From NCBI RefSeq assembly GCF_032854445.1, contig NC_088296.1, positions 186,001-250,000 on the forward strand: a DNA stretch of 64,000 nucleotides, written 5' to 3'. Positions 38,880 to 51,254 of this stretch are shown here, piece after piece. The notes below the pieces were generated by a model. It did not search any database, had not been told where the DNA came from, and saw only the letters and a program-made list of their open reading frames with translations. The stretch is from Liolophura sinensis. Its lineage: Eukaryota > Mollusca > Polyplacophora > Chitonida > Chitonidae. Numbering within the stretch: position 1 is the first letter of the stretch; every line of letters starts with the position of its first letter. The translations under genes and the position numbers were made by a program.

Positions 38880-39270
38880 AAAAATGCGCAATTCAGGAAA
38901 TTGCGTCCAAGACTTGTCTCCGAACTGAAGAAGGAGGACTGATTGGATAAAACTGACACAGAGGCATTTAAGTTATTCATACACTATCAATTTCTACTGT
39001 GCTACTTTGCATCTAACATGTCAAAATAAAATACATCAGAGGTTTAAATGTTTTGGATAGAACTGAAAACTCCCCCCCCCCCCCATGCCAGAGTTATTAC
39101 CCACCTCACTGGAGGTTACTAAGGTAAGAAAATGTTATGACTTCACTTTCAACCACTACAGCTAAAAAAGTGGTAGCTGAGAATATTGTAGACAAAAGTA
39201 CAAGCTGCATGTAGAGGTATGGCAAGGTACCATGCGAAAGTTAGGGTATATATATTTTTCACGTTGAAGA
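38880..39270. repeat. Diverged duplication, right copy
   Basis: Counterpart of 37575-37960, about 1.3 kb to the right, with an expanded C-run at 39072-39085. The intervening DNA (37960-38880) shows nothing recognisable. Confidence 0.7.
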
Positions 39271-39789
39271 TTTAATACATAATCATTAAGGAAAATCAAT
39301 ACTCCGGTCTAAGCTAAAAGGGTAAGGCATATTTCTCTCATTTAGTTTATTTCTTAGGAATTAAAGTTACATAACACAACAAAAATTACTACATGTACCA
39401 TGTTGACAATATGTATTGTCATGTATAAACCGTGGCCCGTTTTGCTCAGTGACACTCCTGATTGTGCTGATTTACAAGTCGCCATCACATAAAAATATAA
39501 CTACCTAGTCATTATCTACATGTATTTTGTTTCGAAGAAACCTGACATTCATGTTCAGGACAAGTGAAACAGACTGTGTATAACTACACCAAGATGTAAG
39601 CTTGTGACAGATCACTGACCACTTTGCAGAAGAAGCTATACATACTGAATTAGCCACACTGCTAACATTAACTAAAACATCAATACACAAACTGGTCTGT
39701 CTTTTTTTTTTAAAAAAAACCTAACAAAACAGTCTCCTTCAACACATGATAATATGATGGAAAAGATGTAATAAATAATTACCCGATGG

Positions 39790-40373
39790 TCAGGAAGTGC
39801 TTATCATATCACAGAGAACTTGAGGCAGAGTTGCAGAGTCACCCGTTACCAGACGAGCAGACACAGATCCAGGTCCATACCTGACATAAAACCCAACCCA
39901 TGGCACGAGAGGCTCTGTGACGATAGCATCACTGTCAGTGTACATTACCTGGTTGTTGTCACAGTCCAGGACTGTCAGTGTGTGTTCATCACAGTCCAGG
40001 TACACACCCAGGTGATGAGGTCGTGTGTAACGTCTCCACTGTAGATAGTCAGGTTTGATCTCACCACCACCACTGTGACTATCACACCAGACCTCATCAC
40101 CACGGTACACCATACCAATGTACCAGGAGTTACAGCCAGGGTCTGTCATTCCCCTCACACCATAGCTCTCCTGTGTCACTCCTATATGACAGTCAGAGCC
40201 ATTTGAACAGGTGATGTGTATCTCCCAGTAGTACCTGCCCGTCTGGTAACGCCCGTCTGTCACAGCTCTCCTCCACCACAACACCCTGGTCAAGTCCTCA
40301 CCCTTTACCACACAGCCGCTGTCAGTGATTCTCAGCTCACTGTCGTCTGTCTCTGTGAATCTCAGCGTCGGCT
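39790..40373 (-). CDS. TRIM copy B terminal exon: B30.2/SPRY domain
   Basis: Acceptor GTGTTTTTGCAG at 40374, then about 193 codons and TGA. Motifs typical of B30.2: LRFTETDD at the PRY start, GRYYWEIHI, SDCHIGVTQ, SWYIGMVYRG, LGVYLDCDEHTLTVLD and PWVGFYV. Length fits a whole domain. Possible AATAAA on the minus strand at 39346-39351. It starts with two bases of a split codon, which matches phase 1 at the end of exon 5. Confidence 0.88.
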
Positions 40374-43300
40374 CTGCAAAAACACAACAGATGCAGCATA
40401 AACAACAGCAAACCATAAACACACGTTGTAAGACTGAGGTGTAAATACCTGTACACATACCGTGGTTTTACTTGCTCAACACAAACTCTTGAAATAAAAT
40501 GACATATATTTTTGACATAAATGTAGTTTATATACAGATCTCTGTCATTTTCAGCCAGTTTAAAAGAGTTGAGCTTCAACAAGAACTGAATCCATGACTA
40601 AATGACGGGTACGACATAGACATAGACTAAGTACTGGGTTAAAATACAGGCTTTTAGCGATCTAATTTGTTTAAAACTTATCACTTACAACAAGAATAAT
40701 ACCTTCCTCCATCCAGCCATTGGTTTTAGTTGTCAGTTATGACACATTTGAACACTCAATTCACTATCAAGCTGCAGTAGGCCTGTTGTCATTCGTGGAG
40801 TACCGAAGCCGTCTGTGTAATAAGGGAGGTAACTCGCCACACATAACTTACCAAGTGACTTTCATTGTCACAATACCCCCCAAAGACTATTTAATCCACC
40901 AGAAGTAGTCAGCTAAATTTTCTTCAATTTGCCTTTTTTTTTAAAGATACCTAAATATTTAAATATTAACAACAAAGTTATATTAGGGGGGAAGAGCATG
41001 TAAACCTCATACTCTTATACATGGAATCTATACCCTTTAACATTAATAATGAAAAAGGTATGAGGGCATTTTTTCTCTTTTCTTTCCCCTTTGAAGTAAG
41101 TGTTTGACTACATTTGAATCTAGGAAAAAATGGCGAATTTTTACTTGAATACATGTTTCAGTAAAAATTAGGGGGCCTCCGTGGTTCAGTTGGTTAGCGC
41201 GTTAGCGCAGAGTAATGAAACAGAAGGCTCTTACCATGCAATGCGGTCGCTGTGAGTTCAAGTCCAGCTCATGCTGGCCTCCTCTTCGGCGGTTCGTAAA
41301 AAGGTCTTCCAGCAACCTGCAGATGGGCGTGGGTTTCCACCGGGCTATTCCCAGTTTCCTCCCACCATAATGCTTGCCAACGTCGTCTAAGTGAAATATT
41401 CTTGAGTAAAGCACAAAAAATTGGGTGCAATATGTTGTATGTCCTGCTCTAAGAGTGTACACCTGCTCTTGTACACATTGGGTAAACATCACCCAGACAC
41501 CACAGAATATACAAACACCAGTCCTGATCTAACATTACACGCGCTGATTTGTAAATACAAGGTAGACACCGATGGCTTCACTACCATCTGTTCTGATCTA
41601 ATTTTGCAGCTGCTAATATATAATTCTGCTATGTACTTTCCTCTTTTTGTGACTTCTGGGCCAACTGCACATTAATCTGAATCTCCTGTGCACATCCTAC
41701 TGTGTACCTCACATTAGTCTGTGTCGTCTGTGCCCACCCTACTGTATACCTCACATTAGCCTGTGTCTTCTGTGCACACCCTACTGTATACCTCACATTA
41801 GCCTGTGTCTTCTGTGCACACCCTACTGTATACCTCACATTAGCCTGTGTCTTCTGTGCACATCCTACTGTATAACTCACATTAGCCTGTGTCTTCTGTG
41901 CACATCCTACTGTAAAACTCACATTAGACTTTGTCTTCTGTGCACACTCTACTGTATACCTCACATTCGCCTGTGTCTTCTGTGCACACCCTACTGTATA
42001 ACTCGTATTAGCCTGTATCTTCTGTGCACACCCTACTGTATAACTCGCATTAGCCTGTGCCTTCTGTGCACACCTTACTGTATAGTTCGTAGTAGACTGT
42101 GTCTTCTGTGCACACCCTAATGTATCACTCACCTTAGCCTGTGTCTTCTGTGCACACCTTACTGTATACCTCAATTTAGCCTGTGTCTTATGTGCACATC
42201 CTACTGTATAACTCACATTAGCCTATGTCTTCTGTCCCCACCTTACTGTATAACTCACATTAGCCTGTGTCTTCTGTGCACACCATACTGTATACCTAAC
42301 ATTAGCCTGTGTCTTCTGTGAACATCCTACTGTATAACTCACATTAGCCTGTGTCTTCTGTGCACACCCTACTGTATGTCTCACATTAGCATGTGTCTTC
42401 TGTGCACATCCTACTGTATAACTCACATTAGCCTGTGTCTTATGTGCACACCTTACTGCATACCTCAATTTAGCCTGTGTCTTATGTGCACATCCTACTG
42501 TATAACTCACATTAGCCTATGTCTTCTGTCCCCACCTTACTGTATAACTCACATTAGCCTGTGTCTTCTGTGCACACCATACTGTATACCTCACATTAGC
42601 CTGTGTCTTCTGTGAACATCCTACTGTATAACTCACATTAGCCTGTGTCTTCTGTGCACACCCTACTGTATGTCTCACATTAGCATGTGTCTTCTGTGCA
42701 CATCCTACTGTATAACTCACATTAGCCTGTGTCTTATGTGCACACCTTACTGCATACCTCACTTTAGCCTGTGTCTTATGTGCACATCCTACTGTATAAC
42801 TCACATTAGCCTATGTCTTCTGTCCCCACCTTACTGTATAACTCACATTAGCCTGTGTCTTCTGTGCACACCATACTGTATACCTCACATTAGCCTGTGT
42901 CTTCTGTGCACACCCTACTGTATACCTCACATTAGCCTGTGTCTTATGTGAACATCCTACTGTATAACTCACATTAGCCTGTGTCTTCTGTGCACACCCT
43001 ACTGTATGTCTCACATTAGCATGTGTCTTCTGTGCACATCCTACTGTATAACTCACATTAGCCTGTGTCTTATGTGCACACCTTACTGTATAACTCACAT
43101 TAGCCTGTGTCTTCTGTGCACATCCTACTGTAAAACTCGCATTAGCCTGTGTTTTCTAAGCACACCCTACTGTATAACTCACATTAGCCTGTGTCTTCTG
43201 TGCACATCCTACTGGACTCTGGGCAAACCATACTGTATATCTGACAATAATTTGTATATTCTGGGCACACACTACTCTATACCTCACATTAGTTAGCTTC

Positions 43301-46300
43301 TTTTTACCCACCCTATCTCTTGCCTAACATTAATGTGTATGGTTTATACTATCTGTACTTTTTGCAAACTCTTCTCACTTTCGTCTCTCTTGGAATACTG
43401 TTTATTTTCTTGGCACGCCTAGGACATATCGGTTTGTTTTCTTAACAGAGTCTATCGTGTGTTTTGCAGGTACACAGCCGTTCGCCCTCTCCAATTATGT
43501 CTGTGTCTTCGATGCACACACTAATGTAAATCCTTCAGTCCTTTATGTCGTCTAAGCACACCCTACTGTATGCCAATTATACAGAAGAACTTACTTGTAA
43601 CACGTAGGGGAGATATTTGTCCACCGACTGCTGCTTCTAAGTCCTGGCATTCTTGCATTGTCTCTTTTAAAGTCACCTGTCTAGGAACAACTTGGTCATG
43701 TTGTACAGAAGCTAGAAGCTTCCGTCTGCTGACCTCATGTTTCTCCAGTTCTGATCTTACCCCTTTCAGCTGGTCATCAGTTCTGCGAGAAGAGGAGAGA
43801 AAACAAAGAGACACAGTCGTGTAGTGATCTTGTGTCCGCGCAGTTATAAGAATGCCATGATGTACTATTCCTAGTAGGTTAGATCTAATTTGTCTGGACA
43901 AACGTAAGATTGAACATTAGATATATCTCACACTTGAGTCATGTTTTGGACAACTATAGCTTACAGAAACACTTCTGCTGACAATAGTCAGGTGCGCATG
44001 TATAACAAACATGGGGAGGTATAACACATTTATACATACGTTTTGGTGAAGTCCGTGGAACCCTGTCAACAAACAGAATTGAGCCTACATATAAAATCAA
44101 GTAAAGAAGAAACAGATACCTCTCCAGAGACACACAGTACACAAGCACCCTTGGCTTTTATATCCAACATTTAGACCATTCCCTGATCCATTACATAGCC
44201 CACATCAGCTCTCAATTCCGCTTAATAAATTCCATTGTGCTTCATACAATACAATTTCCCCTTATTTGCAAATCTATTTACATACAAATCTTGTTTTATT
44301 TAAAAAAAAAACAGCATACAATATGTTCTTTTTGACATTACATGTTGCTACTTTATTGCTTTAATCGGACCGATGGGTACCACTGAGCATAATAAAGCTG
44401 TTGAACTCAGGATCTAAAACTTTAGCAGATCTGGTAGCATGAGATGGATTTGAATACCTGATCAGTTCCTAAGGGTGGTTTGGGTCTTAGGTAACGTCTG
44501 TAGTAGAGGCAACTGAATTAATGTTAGAGATTGTGGCTTATATGCTTGACTTACCTGCAAAAACTCCACGTCCATTGATGCTAATAAATCATTGGAAGCC
44601 TGTACCATCCTCTCCATTTCCTGGGCCTGTAGCTGGAAATGTTTGAGTATAGCACTACACTCCACACTCCACTGTGAATAGCGGGTTCTTATGCCATCTA
44701 AGGAGTGCTGCCTCCAGGCTTGTAAGGCTTCCAAGGCTGCACAGTAAGCCTTTTCTACCTCCTGAGTGTGAAGCTCCTGGTTTTCCTGCCAAACAGAAAA
44801 TTCGTTTATTACCTCATCCACACCTTTAGAACTGCGTGTTCAAGAAGTTATATATGTATGTGTAAAAGGGTGAACTATACGCGCCACATAACCATGTGTC
44901 TCCGGGGTTGAGGGGATTTCCCTTTAATCCAGTGATGTACATGCAAGTCTCCACTCAAAACCCCAAAGGTACGTCGGTCAATCTCTAAAAGGGTCGTGCC
45001 ATCAAAACTGATGCTCCGAGAATGGGGAAGCCTTAGATGCTTCCAACCTCAGACACCTGGGGCTGGTTCAAACACGAACGTTGTCGCCCCATCAGATCAA
45101 ATGGCGTACGTGTATGTATTATAGATATTAGTATGATATCGCGTGATTGGCAATGATATATCAAATGGAGTTGTCTGAGGTGGGCATATCGCGTGTGTGT
45201 CACTGAGAAGAAAGTCATAACAATGACACGATAGTCTGATCAGAAAAGCCAGAAACAAGTAAATAGACTCGTCCTTCACACAAATAAATAACCGCATCAG
45301 TCCGTGTATTCCCCTGTTTAAGTTCTAATAAAAAGTCGTCAATATTCGGGTTCAACTCTTTAATTGTAATCTACATATATAATATGTGACAGAATAAGCT
45401 TTAATAGCAATATTCTGCATAGTCAAAATGAGCCACAACAACATGAGACTGAACAGGTGTAATGGAAAATACCAACCTGTATCTTACTGTGCAGCCTCAG
45501 AACTCCGGACAGTGATTCCTTAGTTTCGCCTAAGACTTTCTTCAGTTCATTAGTCCTGCTCAAAACAGCTGGCTGTAATGGAAAAAAAAAATGCTACATT
45601 CAAAAATCCGCCTTTCAAATGACTCACTACAGTACAGGACAAAATGTCCCATTCTTCACTACACATCATAAATTTTAGGTCAGTAAACAGTTCCAAATCA
45701 TGCAATATTTATTTTAATTATCGACTTATATACTAGCATGGTACACGATTTAGATAGTGATTTAAGTTATTCGCCAAGAACATTTCTTGCTTCTTTCTAA
45801 CATCATTGAAAACTGTTTATCACTTTTGCTTGCATGATTCCAAAGTAATTATGAATTTACACAATTTCTTAGTTTTTCGTGGTCGTTTTGAGAAATGACC
45901 ACACGAGTATTGACTCCATTTCGGTTGATGGCTTATATATGAATATCTTTTTCACATTACCTTGTCATTCTCAGCTGCAGATGGTATATCCCGCATAGCG
46001 TGTCCTTGATGCTCAACCACACACTCCATACAGATCACCATCCGACACGGTTCACAGTACAAGCCGAATGACTGACCATGTCTCGCACACGACGGCTGCT
46101 GGGTTGATTGGTGGTCCCTGCTGACTTGACCCTGTGAGGTTTCCTGAGAGAGGTACTCCAGGGGCGAAATCAGATGGTGACGTTTCAGAGGACCCCTCAT
46201 TGGGTGACAAATAGCAAGACATTCCTCACAGTAGAACACACCACAGTTGGTACAAAACTTGACAGCTCTGACGTGATTACCTTCCTCACACAGAGAACAA

Positions 46301-46629
46301 TATGGGATGTCATCCTCAATATTTACACCAGATGAGAACCTCTCCACAATTTCTGCCAGATGAAAGTTGGGAGGCAGACCAGCCACACCTTCTGTCCCCA
46401 GACTGGTCGGTGCCCGACACACAGGGCACGCTATCAGCTGATGAACGTCCTCATACCCAGTGCTGCCGGAGCTCTCGTCTGTCTGTACATGTTTGAACTT
46501 GTCAGCATACGAATCAATGCATTCCCTACAAAAGCTGTGCTGACAGGGTAGCATTACTGGTTTCCGGAATGTTTCCAAGCATATCGAACAGATGAGAACA
46601 TCATCCCGCACTTGCATACTTTCGGCCAT
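39790..46629 (-). CDS. TRIM-type E3 ligase with RING, B-boxes, coiled coil and B30.2/SPRY, copy B (complete)
   Basis: Six coding exons on the minus strand: 45961-46629 (669 nt), 45477-45572 (96), 44555-44785 (231), 44040-44062 (23), 43595-43782 (188) and 39790-40373 (584 with TGA). They sum to 1791 nt, giving 596 aa. Junction phases are 0, 0, 0, 2, 1 and all match. Domains: C3HC4 RING (about residues 14-71), B-box 1 (110-150), B-box 2 (180-215), coiled coil (about 224-400), B30.2/PRY-SPRY (about 405-590; GRYYWEI, LGVYLDCDE, LVPWVGF). TRIM proteins are RING E3 ligases that dimerise through the coiled coil; B30.2 usually provides target binding. Intron 5 (3.2 kb) holds the 42-bp minisatellite and a SINE, so an extra exon there cannot be excluded, although exon 5 joins the B30.2 exon in phase without one. 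A 5' untranslated exon is implied by the acceptor at 46651-46652. Confidence 0.87.
40383..41160. other. Part of intron 5 of TRIM copy B
   Basis: No exon recognised. A GGGAGGTAACTC motif at about 40824, which reads GAGTTACCTCCC on the minus strand, resembles the TTACCTCCC segment of the candidate first exons. Confidence 0.4.
41171..41420 (+). mobile_element. tRNA-derived SINE, near full length
   Basis: Head GGGGCCTCCGTGGTTCAGTT with an A-box-like GGTTCAGTTGGTTAGCGC, B-box-like GAGTTCAAGTCC, body, and tail to GAGTAAAGCACAAAAAA. It lies in intron 5 of TRIM copy B. Confidence 0.9.
41662..43300. repeat. 42-bp minisatellite array, copy B
   Basis: About 38 monomers of 42 bp within intron 5 of TRIM copy B. 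From about 42217 to 43098 the monomers form a higher-order repeat of 294 bp (seven monomers): 42217-42510 and 42511-42804 are nearly identical, and 42805-43098 is a rearranged version. The 14-residue periodic frames on both strands are a by-product of a 42-nt period without stops. Confidence 0.95.
43500..43575. repeat. Degenerate 42-bp monomers next to exon 5, copy B
   Basis: Counterpart of 665-735. Confidence 0.6.
43595..45572 (-). CDS. TRIM copy B exons 2-5: coiled coil
   Basis: Exons of 96, 231, 23 and 188 nt encode a Leu/Glu/Gln-rich helical region, for example TNELKKVLGETKESLSGVLR and AQEMERMVQASNDLLASMD. The donor of exon 3 is CAG|GTAAGT and of exon 5 is ACAA|GTAAGT. Confidence 0.85.
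45961..46629 (-). CDS. TRIM copy B coding exon 1: RING plus two B-boxes
   Basis: Begins at MAESM. An in-frame upstream ATG at 46767 would add 46 residues, but it lies beyond the acceptor TTTCAG at 46651 and copy A has no equivalent open frame, so the internal ATG is preferred. All zinc ligands are present. Confidence 0.93.
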
Positions 46630-47469
46630 TATTAGTTTGATTTTTTTTTCCTGAAACAAAAACGGTAAATCGCTCAGACGGGCACCTATAAGAATGTTCC
46701 TATTTACAAAAATATTAACGTTCAAGACAGCACAAAACCTCCATCTGTTCCCGTGTTCCCACAACACACTGAGTACAGTACTTTTGATCGCTATTCTCCA
46801 ATGCTGGTTTAAGAAGCATTAAAGTGTCTATACACGCATGAGGAGAGTATGCAAACCTCGCTTTCCTGAGAAAGAATCCATTCTGTTCAGTTAGAAATTT
46901 GGCGATTCTTCCTTTTATTGCGCTTTTTGGCAAAAATCTGGTCAGGCTTATTTGGGCAGAGGTGTTTTATAGTGATATTCGATAGATATATAGCTCCAAT
47001 CCATAATTAGCAAGTCTGTGTGCAAAAACGACATCATCGCTATTTAAATGTATATTTTCTAGCCAAGCCTGTTGACTACAGTGTCTATGATGGTAACTTG
47101 ACCCTATATACTGTATGATAATTGGGCCAAACCTCTGGAATATCTCTGTCTGCAGAAGTTTATACAATATATAACAGATATAATAAACACGACATTACTA
47201 ATAGTGACACGAGCATTTCTTACTTATATTAAAACAGTTATAAACCAAGGTCAAATTTTGTATTCCAGCTCCCAGTGTTTTTTTTTATGTTATTGTCAGA
47301 AAGCACAGAAGTAAAGACTACAATACACCTGCTTATCAATCAAAACGATTAAACCGTAAAATGTTGACATCGTTCCAACGTATGAAGTACATGACCGATT
47401 AGATACAGCGCTATAACAGGGACAGCCTGTCATAGCACCGTATCAACTCAAAGCCTGGATTGGAGATAT

Positions 47470-47720
47470 GTTTATTTATTTAATTGTTGTTTTATGCCGT
47501 GCTCAAGAATATTTCACTTTTACGACGGCGAGCAGCAATATAGTGAGAGGAAACCCACCACCATCCGCAGGTTGCTTCCAGGCATTTGCACGTACGGCTG
47601 GGGGGTGGTGGGGGGGAAGCCGACATGAGCTGGACTTGAACTGACAGCAATCGCATTGGTGAGAGGAAACTGGGTCATTGTGCTGCGCTAGCGCGCAAAA
47701 CGACTGAGCCACGGAGCCCC
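47470..47720 (-). mobile_element. tRNA-derived SINE (B)
   Basis: Orthologue of 4615-4860. Confidence 0.85.
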
Positions 47721-48629
47721 CCCCCCCTCCCCCCCTTTGGAGATATGTAACCCATGTACACTGTGGAAGTAGGTCAGCGTCCATTCTATCTGCACACAAA
47801 CAACTCGAGCTAATATACATGGAGTATACGGCTGTCCTGACTGGCTTAGGTGTGTCAAATTCCACACCCCATTACTGCTAATCAATGGGCGAGGTTGTAA
47901 TGCTTGCTGAGTGGCACGTTAATAATCCATGTAGCCTTTCAGTTCTGTTACATTGAAAACCCTATCTGCAGTTCAGTGCATACCTTAGGTTTGAGCTCGC
48001 CTCCAAGTCGGGAGGCCTTAGACCTGAGTCGCCTCATACCAAAGACTTCGAAATTGGTATTTCTTACTCTTCGGCTTGGGATATGAGAACATGTACATCC
48101 CAACCATGATTTTTTTACTGTTACAATTTTTATATTTGGAGAAGAAAGGCGAACGTTGTAAGTAAACACACAGCGTTCCATACATGTCGGTTGCTCTGGT
48201 TATCTACATGAATGTAGGCCCAACCCCAGACAACACGTCAGTGGCAAGCAACGACCTTCAGCAAAACCCTCCATAATGCTTCTCAAGTTCAAAGCTTCAG
48301 AAAAATATATTAATAACGTACTATCGCCCTGTTTATATTGTGAAAAGATCGACATAACTGGACAGTATGAACTTGCCCCTAATTCAATTAGTCGTTTTTC
48401 TTGAGAAGAAAATATTCCAACTGTTTATAGACAGTGTCAGAGTTTCACACACAGATCGAGAGTAGAGTCTGTACAGAGACACACACCCTTAATCGTACGT
48501 CGACTTAGGATGAGCAGACCAATTACATTCTGTATGAGAGCTGGTCACACGATCAAGTAAAGACAACTCTCTCACCTGATAGAAATATCCCGATATAACA
48601 ACAGGCCTACCCCATCTTACAAGACTTAC

Positions 48630-48763
48630 CTGTCGACACTATTCCCACCGTGTTTCACTACTTGATAAAACTGCGCAGATTGAAACAGAAACTACTTGGT
48701 TCCGAGAAATAGGTCATCCGAGCAGGAGAGGTAAATCCCTCAGTATGCTTGTACATATTTATA
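48630..48763 (-). promoter_or_regulatory. Candidate TATA promoter and untranslated first exon, module 7 (B)
   Basis: Nearest such module upstream of TRIM copy B (2 kb from its coding exon 1). TATAAAT at 48757-48763, exon end GTCGACAG|GTAAGTC at 48630. Confidence 0.55.
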
Positions 48764-48936
48764 CTACATGACATCTCCGCAATTGTAGCACAGTTCCCTC
48801 AACAACTCAAGAATGTGCACATAATCTTTAAAATTATGGCCATTGCAATGGCCGTTATTTACATAGTACGGCTTTAACTGCAACTGATCGGATGGCTCAC
48901 AGATCAACGGTCATAACAGTTTACTTTAACAATATT

Positions 48937-49178
48937 ATTTACTTATTTGGTTAGCGTTTTACGCCACACTTAAGAATATTTCACTTATACGACGGCCGCC
49001 AGCATTATAGCGGGGGAAAAAACGGGGCCCGGTGGAAGCCCGGGACCATCCGCATGATGAGGGCAGACTTTCCCACATGCGGCTGGAGAGGAAGCTAGCA
49101 TGGACTGGAATTGGGCGGTAGGCTTCTTCGCCATTGCTCCGGGCTCGTGTGCTAATAATCTCGGCCACTGAAGCCCCT
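48937..49178 (-). mobile_element. tRNA-derived SINE (B)
   Basis: Orthologue of 6059-6294. Confidence 0.8.
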
Positions 49179-49747
49179 TTGAGCAACTGATATAGGCTAT
49201 CACACAACAGACGGACTGGCGTACAGGGATTAGGTGAAGGATTATACACGTATAGCATGGCTTTTTTTTACTGTCACAGTTTTTTTTTTTTTATATTTAC
49301 ACGTTGTAAGTAAATGAACAGTGATCCATACAGGCATGATATCCGCGCTATGTGTGCCATAGACAGCACGTCACTGCCAGTAATCGACCTTCAGCACAAC
49401 TGCATAATGCTTTTCAAGGTTAAAGCTTCACGACCTCAAATTAATAACGTAATATCGCCCTGTTAGAAGATCGACACAGTCAAAGAGTATAAACCTGAAC
49501 AAAAATCAGTCGTTTTCCTTGATACGCAAATATCGACGGTTCTACGCTCACACATAGGCTGGCATGGCCGATGTTAAAGTCTATTAAAGAAAGCGTCCCA
49601 TTCGTATATCTACGTTGTGTCGATTTGAGGGCGAGCAGACCAATTAAACTGTGTCTGACAGTGGGTGACACGATCAAGTAAAGACAACTCCTTAACCTGA
49701 CAGATCGTTTCCATCCAAACTACATATAATCGTCTCACAGATCTTAC

Positions 49748-49883
49748 CTGTCTACACAAATCCCACCTGACTTCACAACTTGGTGAAACTGAGCAGATTG
49801 GAATAAAAAATACTTAGTTCTGAGAAATGCACCTGATCTGTACAGGGGCGGTAAATCCCTCAGTATGTTTGCACACATTTATA
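49748..49883 (-). promoter_or_regulatory. Candidate TATA promoter and untranslated first exon, module 8 (B)
   Basis: TATAAAT at 49877-49883, exon end TGTAGACAG|GTAAG at 49748, dyad upstream at 50421-50436. Confidence 0.52.
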
Positions 49884-50930
49884 CTCTGTGACATCTCAAC
49901 AATGGTTTCCACAAATTGCCATTACCTTAAGGCCCATCCGTGAATGTCACACTTCAACGAACAATCAGTTTCCCACAAAATTACTTCAGTGAATGGGTTC
50001 AAGTCATTTATATTTGTTATCCCGTTTAGGTTCAAACAGAATACATTGGAAGTATAGTTGAGAAATGTCGGATGGATTTTCTCAAACCAGTATAATAAGA
50101 ATAGGCAATAGCTACAATGGTTGCCCACTGGATTCAAGCGGCAATACCCTCGTGGGGTCTCCAGGCCGAAAAGAATAGGGCCTCAGTCTTCTTGGCAAGC
50201 TTGTCGTTACCTAGAGCTCTGTCGTGAGGCCTCGGTGAAATATACACTCACATCTCCTATATTTGTGTGAGGGACCATAGAGGAATAAGCCTACCTGTTT
50301 GCCCTGGGTTGCGATCCTTACTTGAAGAGAACGGTCTTGCGAGATTTTCAAGCCCAACACTTCACTTCGGCTCTTCTTTAGAGACTGAAGATCGGGTTGG
50401 CCCAGTTTGGCTAACCGGTTGGAGCAGATATGCTCCGAACTAAAATCACAAGGGTGTGTAGATGTCAAGCGATACGCAACATAAAAATGACGATGATACT
50501 TATCGCCATTTGATAACCCCTCTTTTCCTCAGTCGATCTCTACACCGCCAAAGTAGATCTGTACAAACCTAATATGCTTTGCATGTATTAAGACAATAAA
50601 ACGTTAAAATTGCGACGAAGCGTATATGATCTCCTCTATCGACTGTCTTCTCTTTATAAAAGAGAAACAGTTCATTACCTCGAAAGAAACAATTCAAAAA
50701 GCACGTCACCTTATCTCTTCCGCGAACAGTGTCCTGAAAACTTCATTCGGCAGAGTGGAGAGTATCAACATGTGTTGACACTCAAATATCACTGACTTGC
50801 CGATGATTGGTTACGGTAAACCTACAACAATATCTGTGAAAGAATTAACTAACTTGTCAATAAATCTACGTCTGCATCTGACTGTACACTCAATCAAGGC
50901 ATCGCTGGACTGAAGTTTTTATAATATTTC

Positions 50931-51190
50931 GGGGCCGAGGTGGTTAGTGTGTCAGCGCGACGCCTTGGCCCAGGGGGATCTCACCAACGCGGCCGCTGTG
51001 AGTACAAATCCAGCCCAGGCTGTCTTCCTTTCGGCTCATACGTGAGAGGGCCTGACTGCAACCTGCGGATGGTCGTGTTTTCCCCCGGGATCTGCCCAGT
51101 TTCCTCCCACCATAATGCTGGCGGTCGTCATATAAGTGAAATATTCTTGTGTCCGGAGTAAAACACCAATCAAATAAAAAAATAAATTCA
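50931..51190 (+). mobile_element. tRNA-derived SINE, plus strand (B)
   Basis: Orthologue of 7911-8167. Confidence 0.85.
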
Positions 51191-51254
51191 TTAAACACCT
51201 CCAGCGCAATTATCAAAAGCTTTACCTAGAGCAATAACATTGTTTTGCTGCAGG

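Noticed and set aside
41171-41250. tRNA gene at the SINE head
   Set aside because: Only A- and B-box-like segments are present, with no complete cloverleaf, and it continues into the SINE body.
41629-43296. Long periodic open frames (14-residue repeats) on both strands
   Set aside because: A 42-bp repeat without stops stays open in several frames. The array is intronic and exon 5 does not read into it.
41662-43300. Resemblance to a CRISPR array (also 33165-34820)
   Set aside because: Units are contiguous with no unique spacers, and the genome is eukaryotic.
46630-46767. Upstream ATG extending TRIM copy B by 46 residues
   Set aside because: It crosses a good splice acceptor at 46651-46652, and copy A has no equivalent frame.
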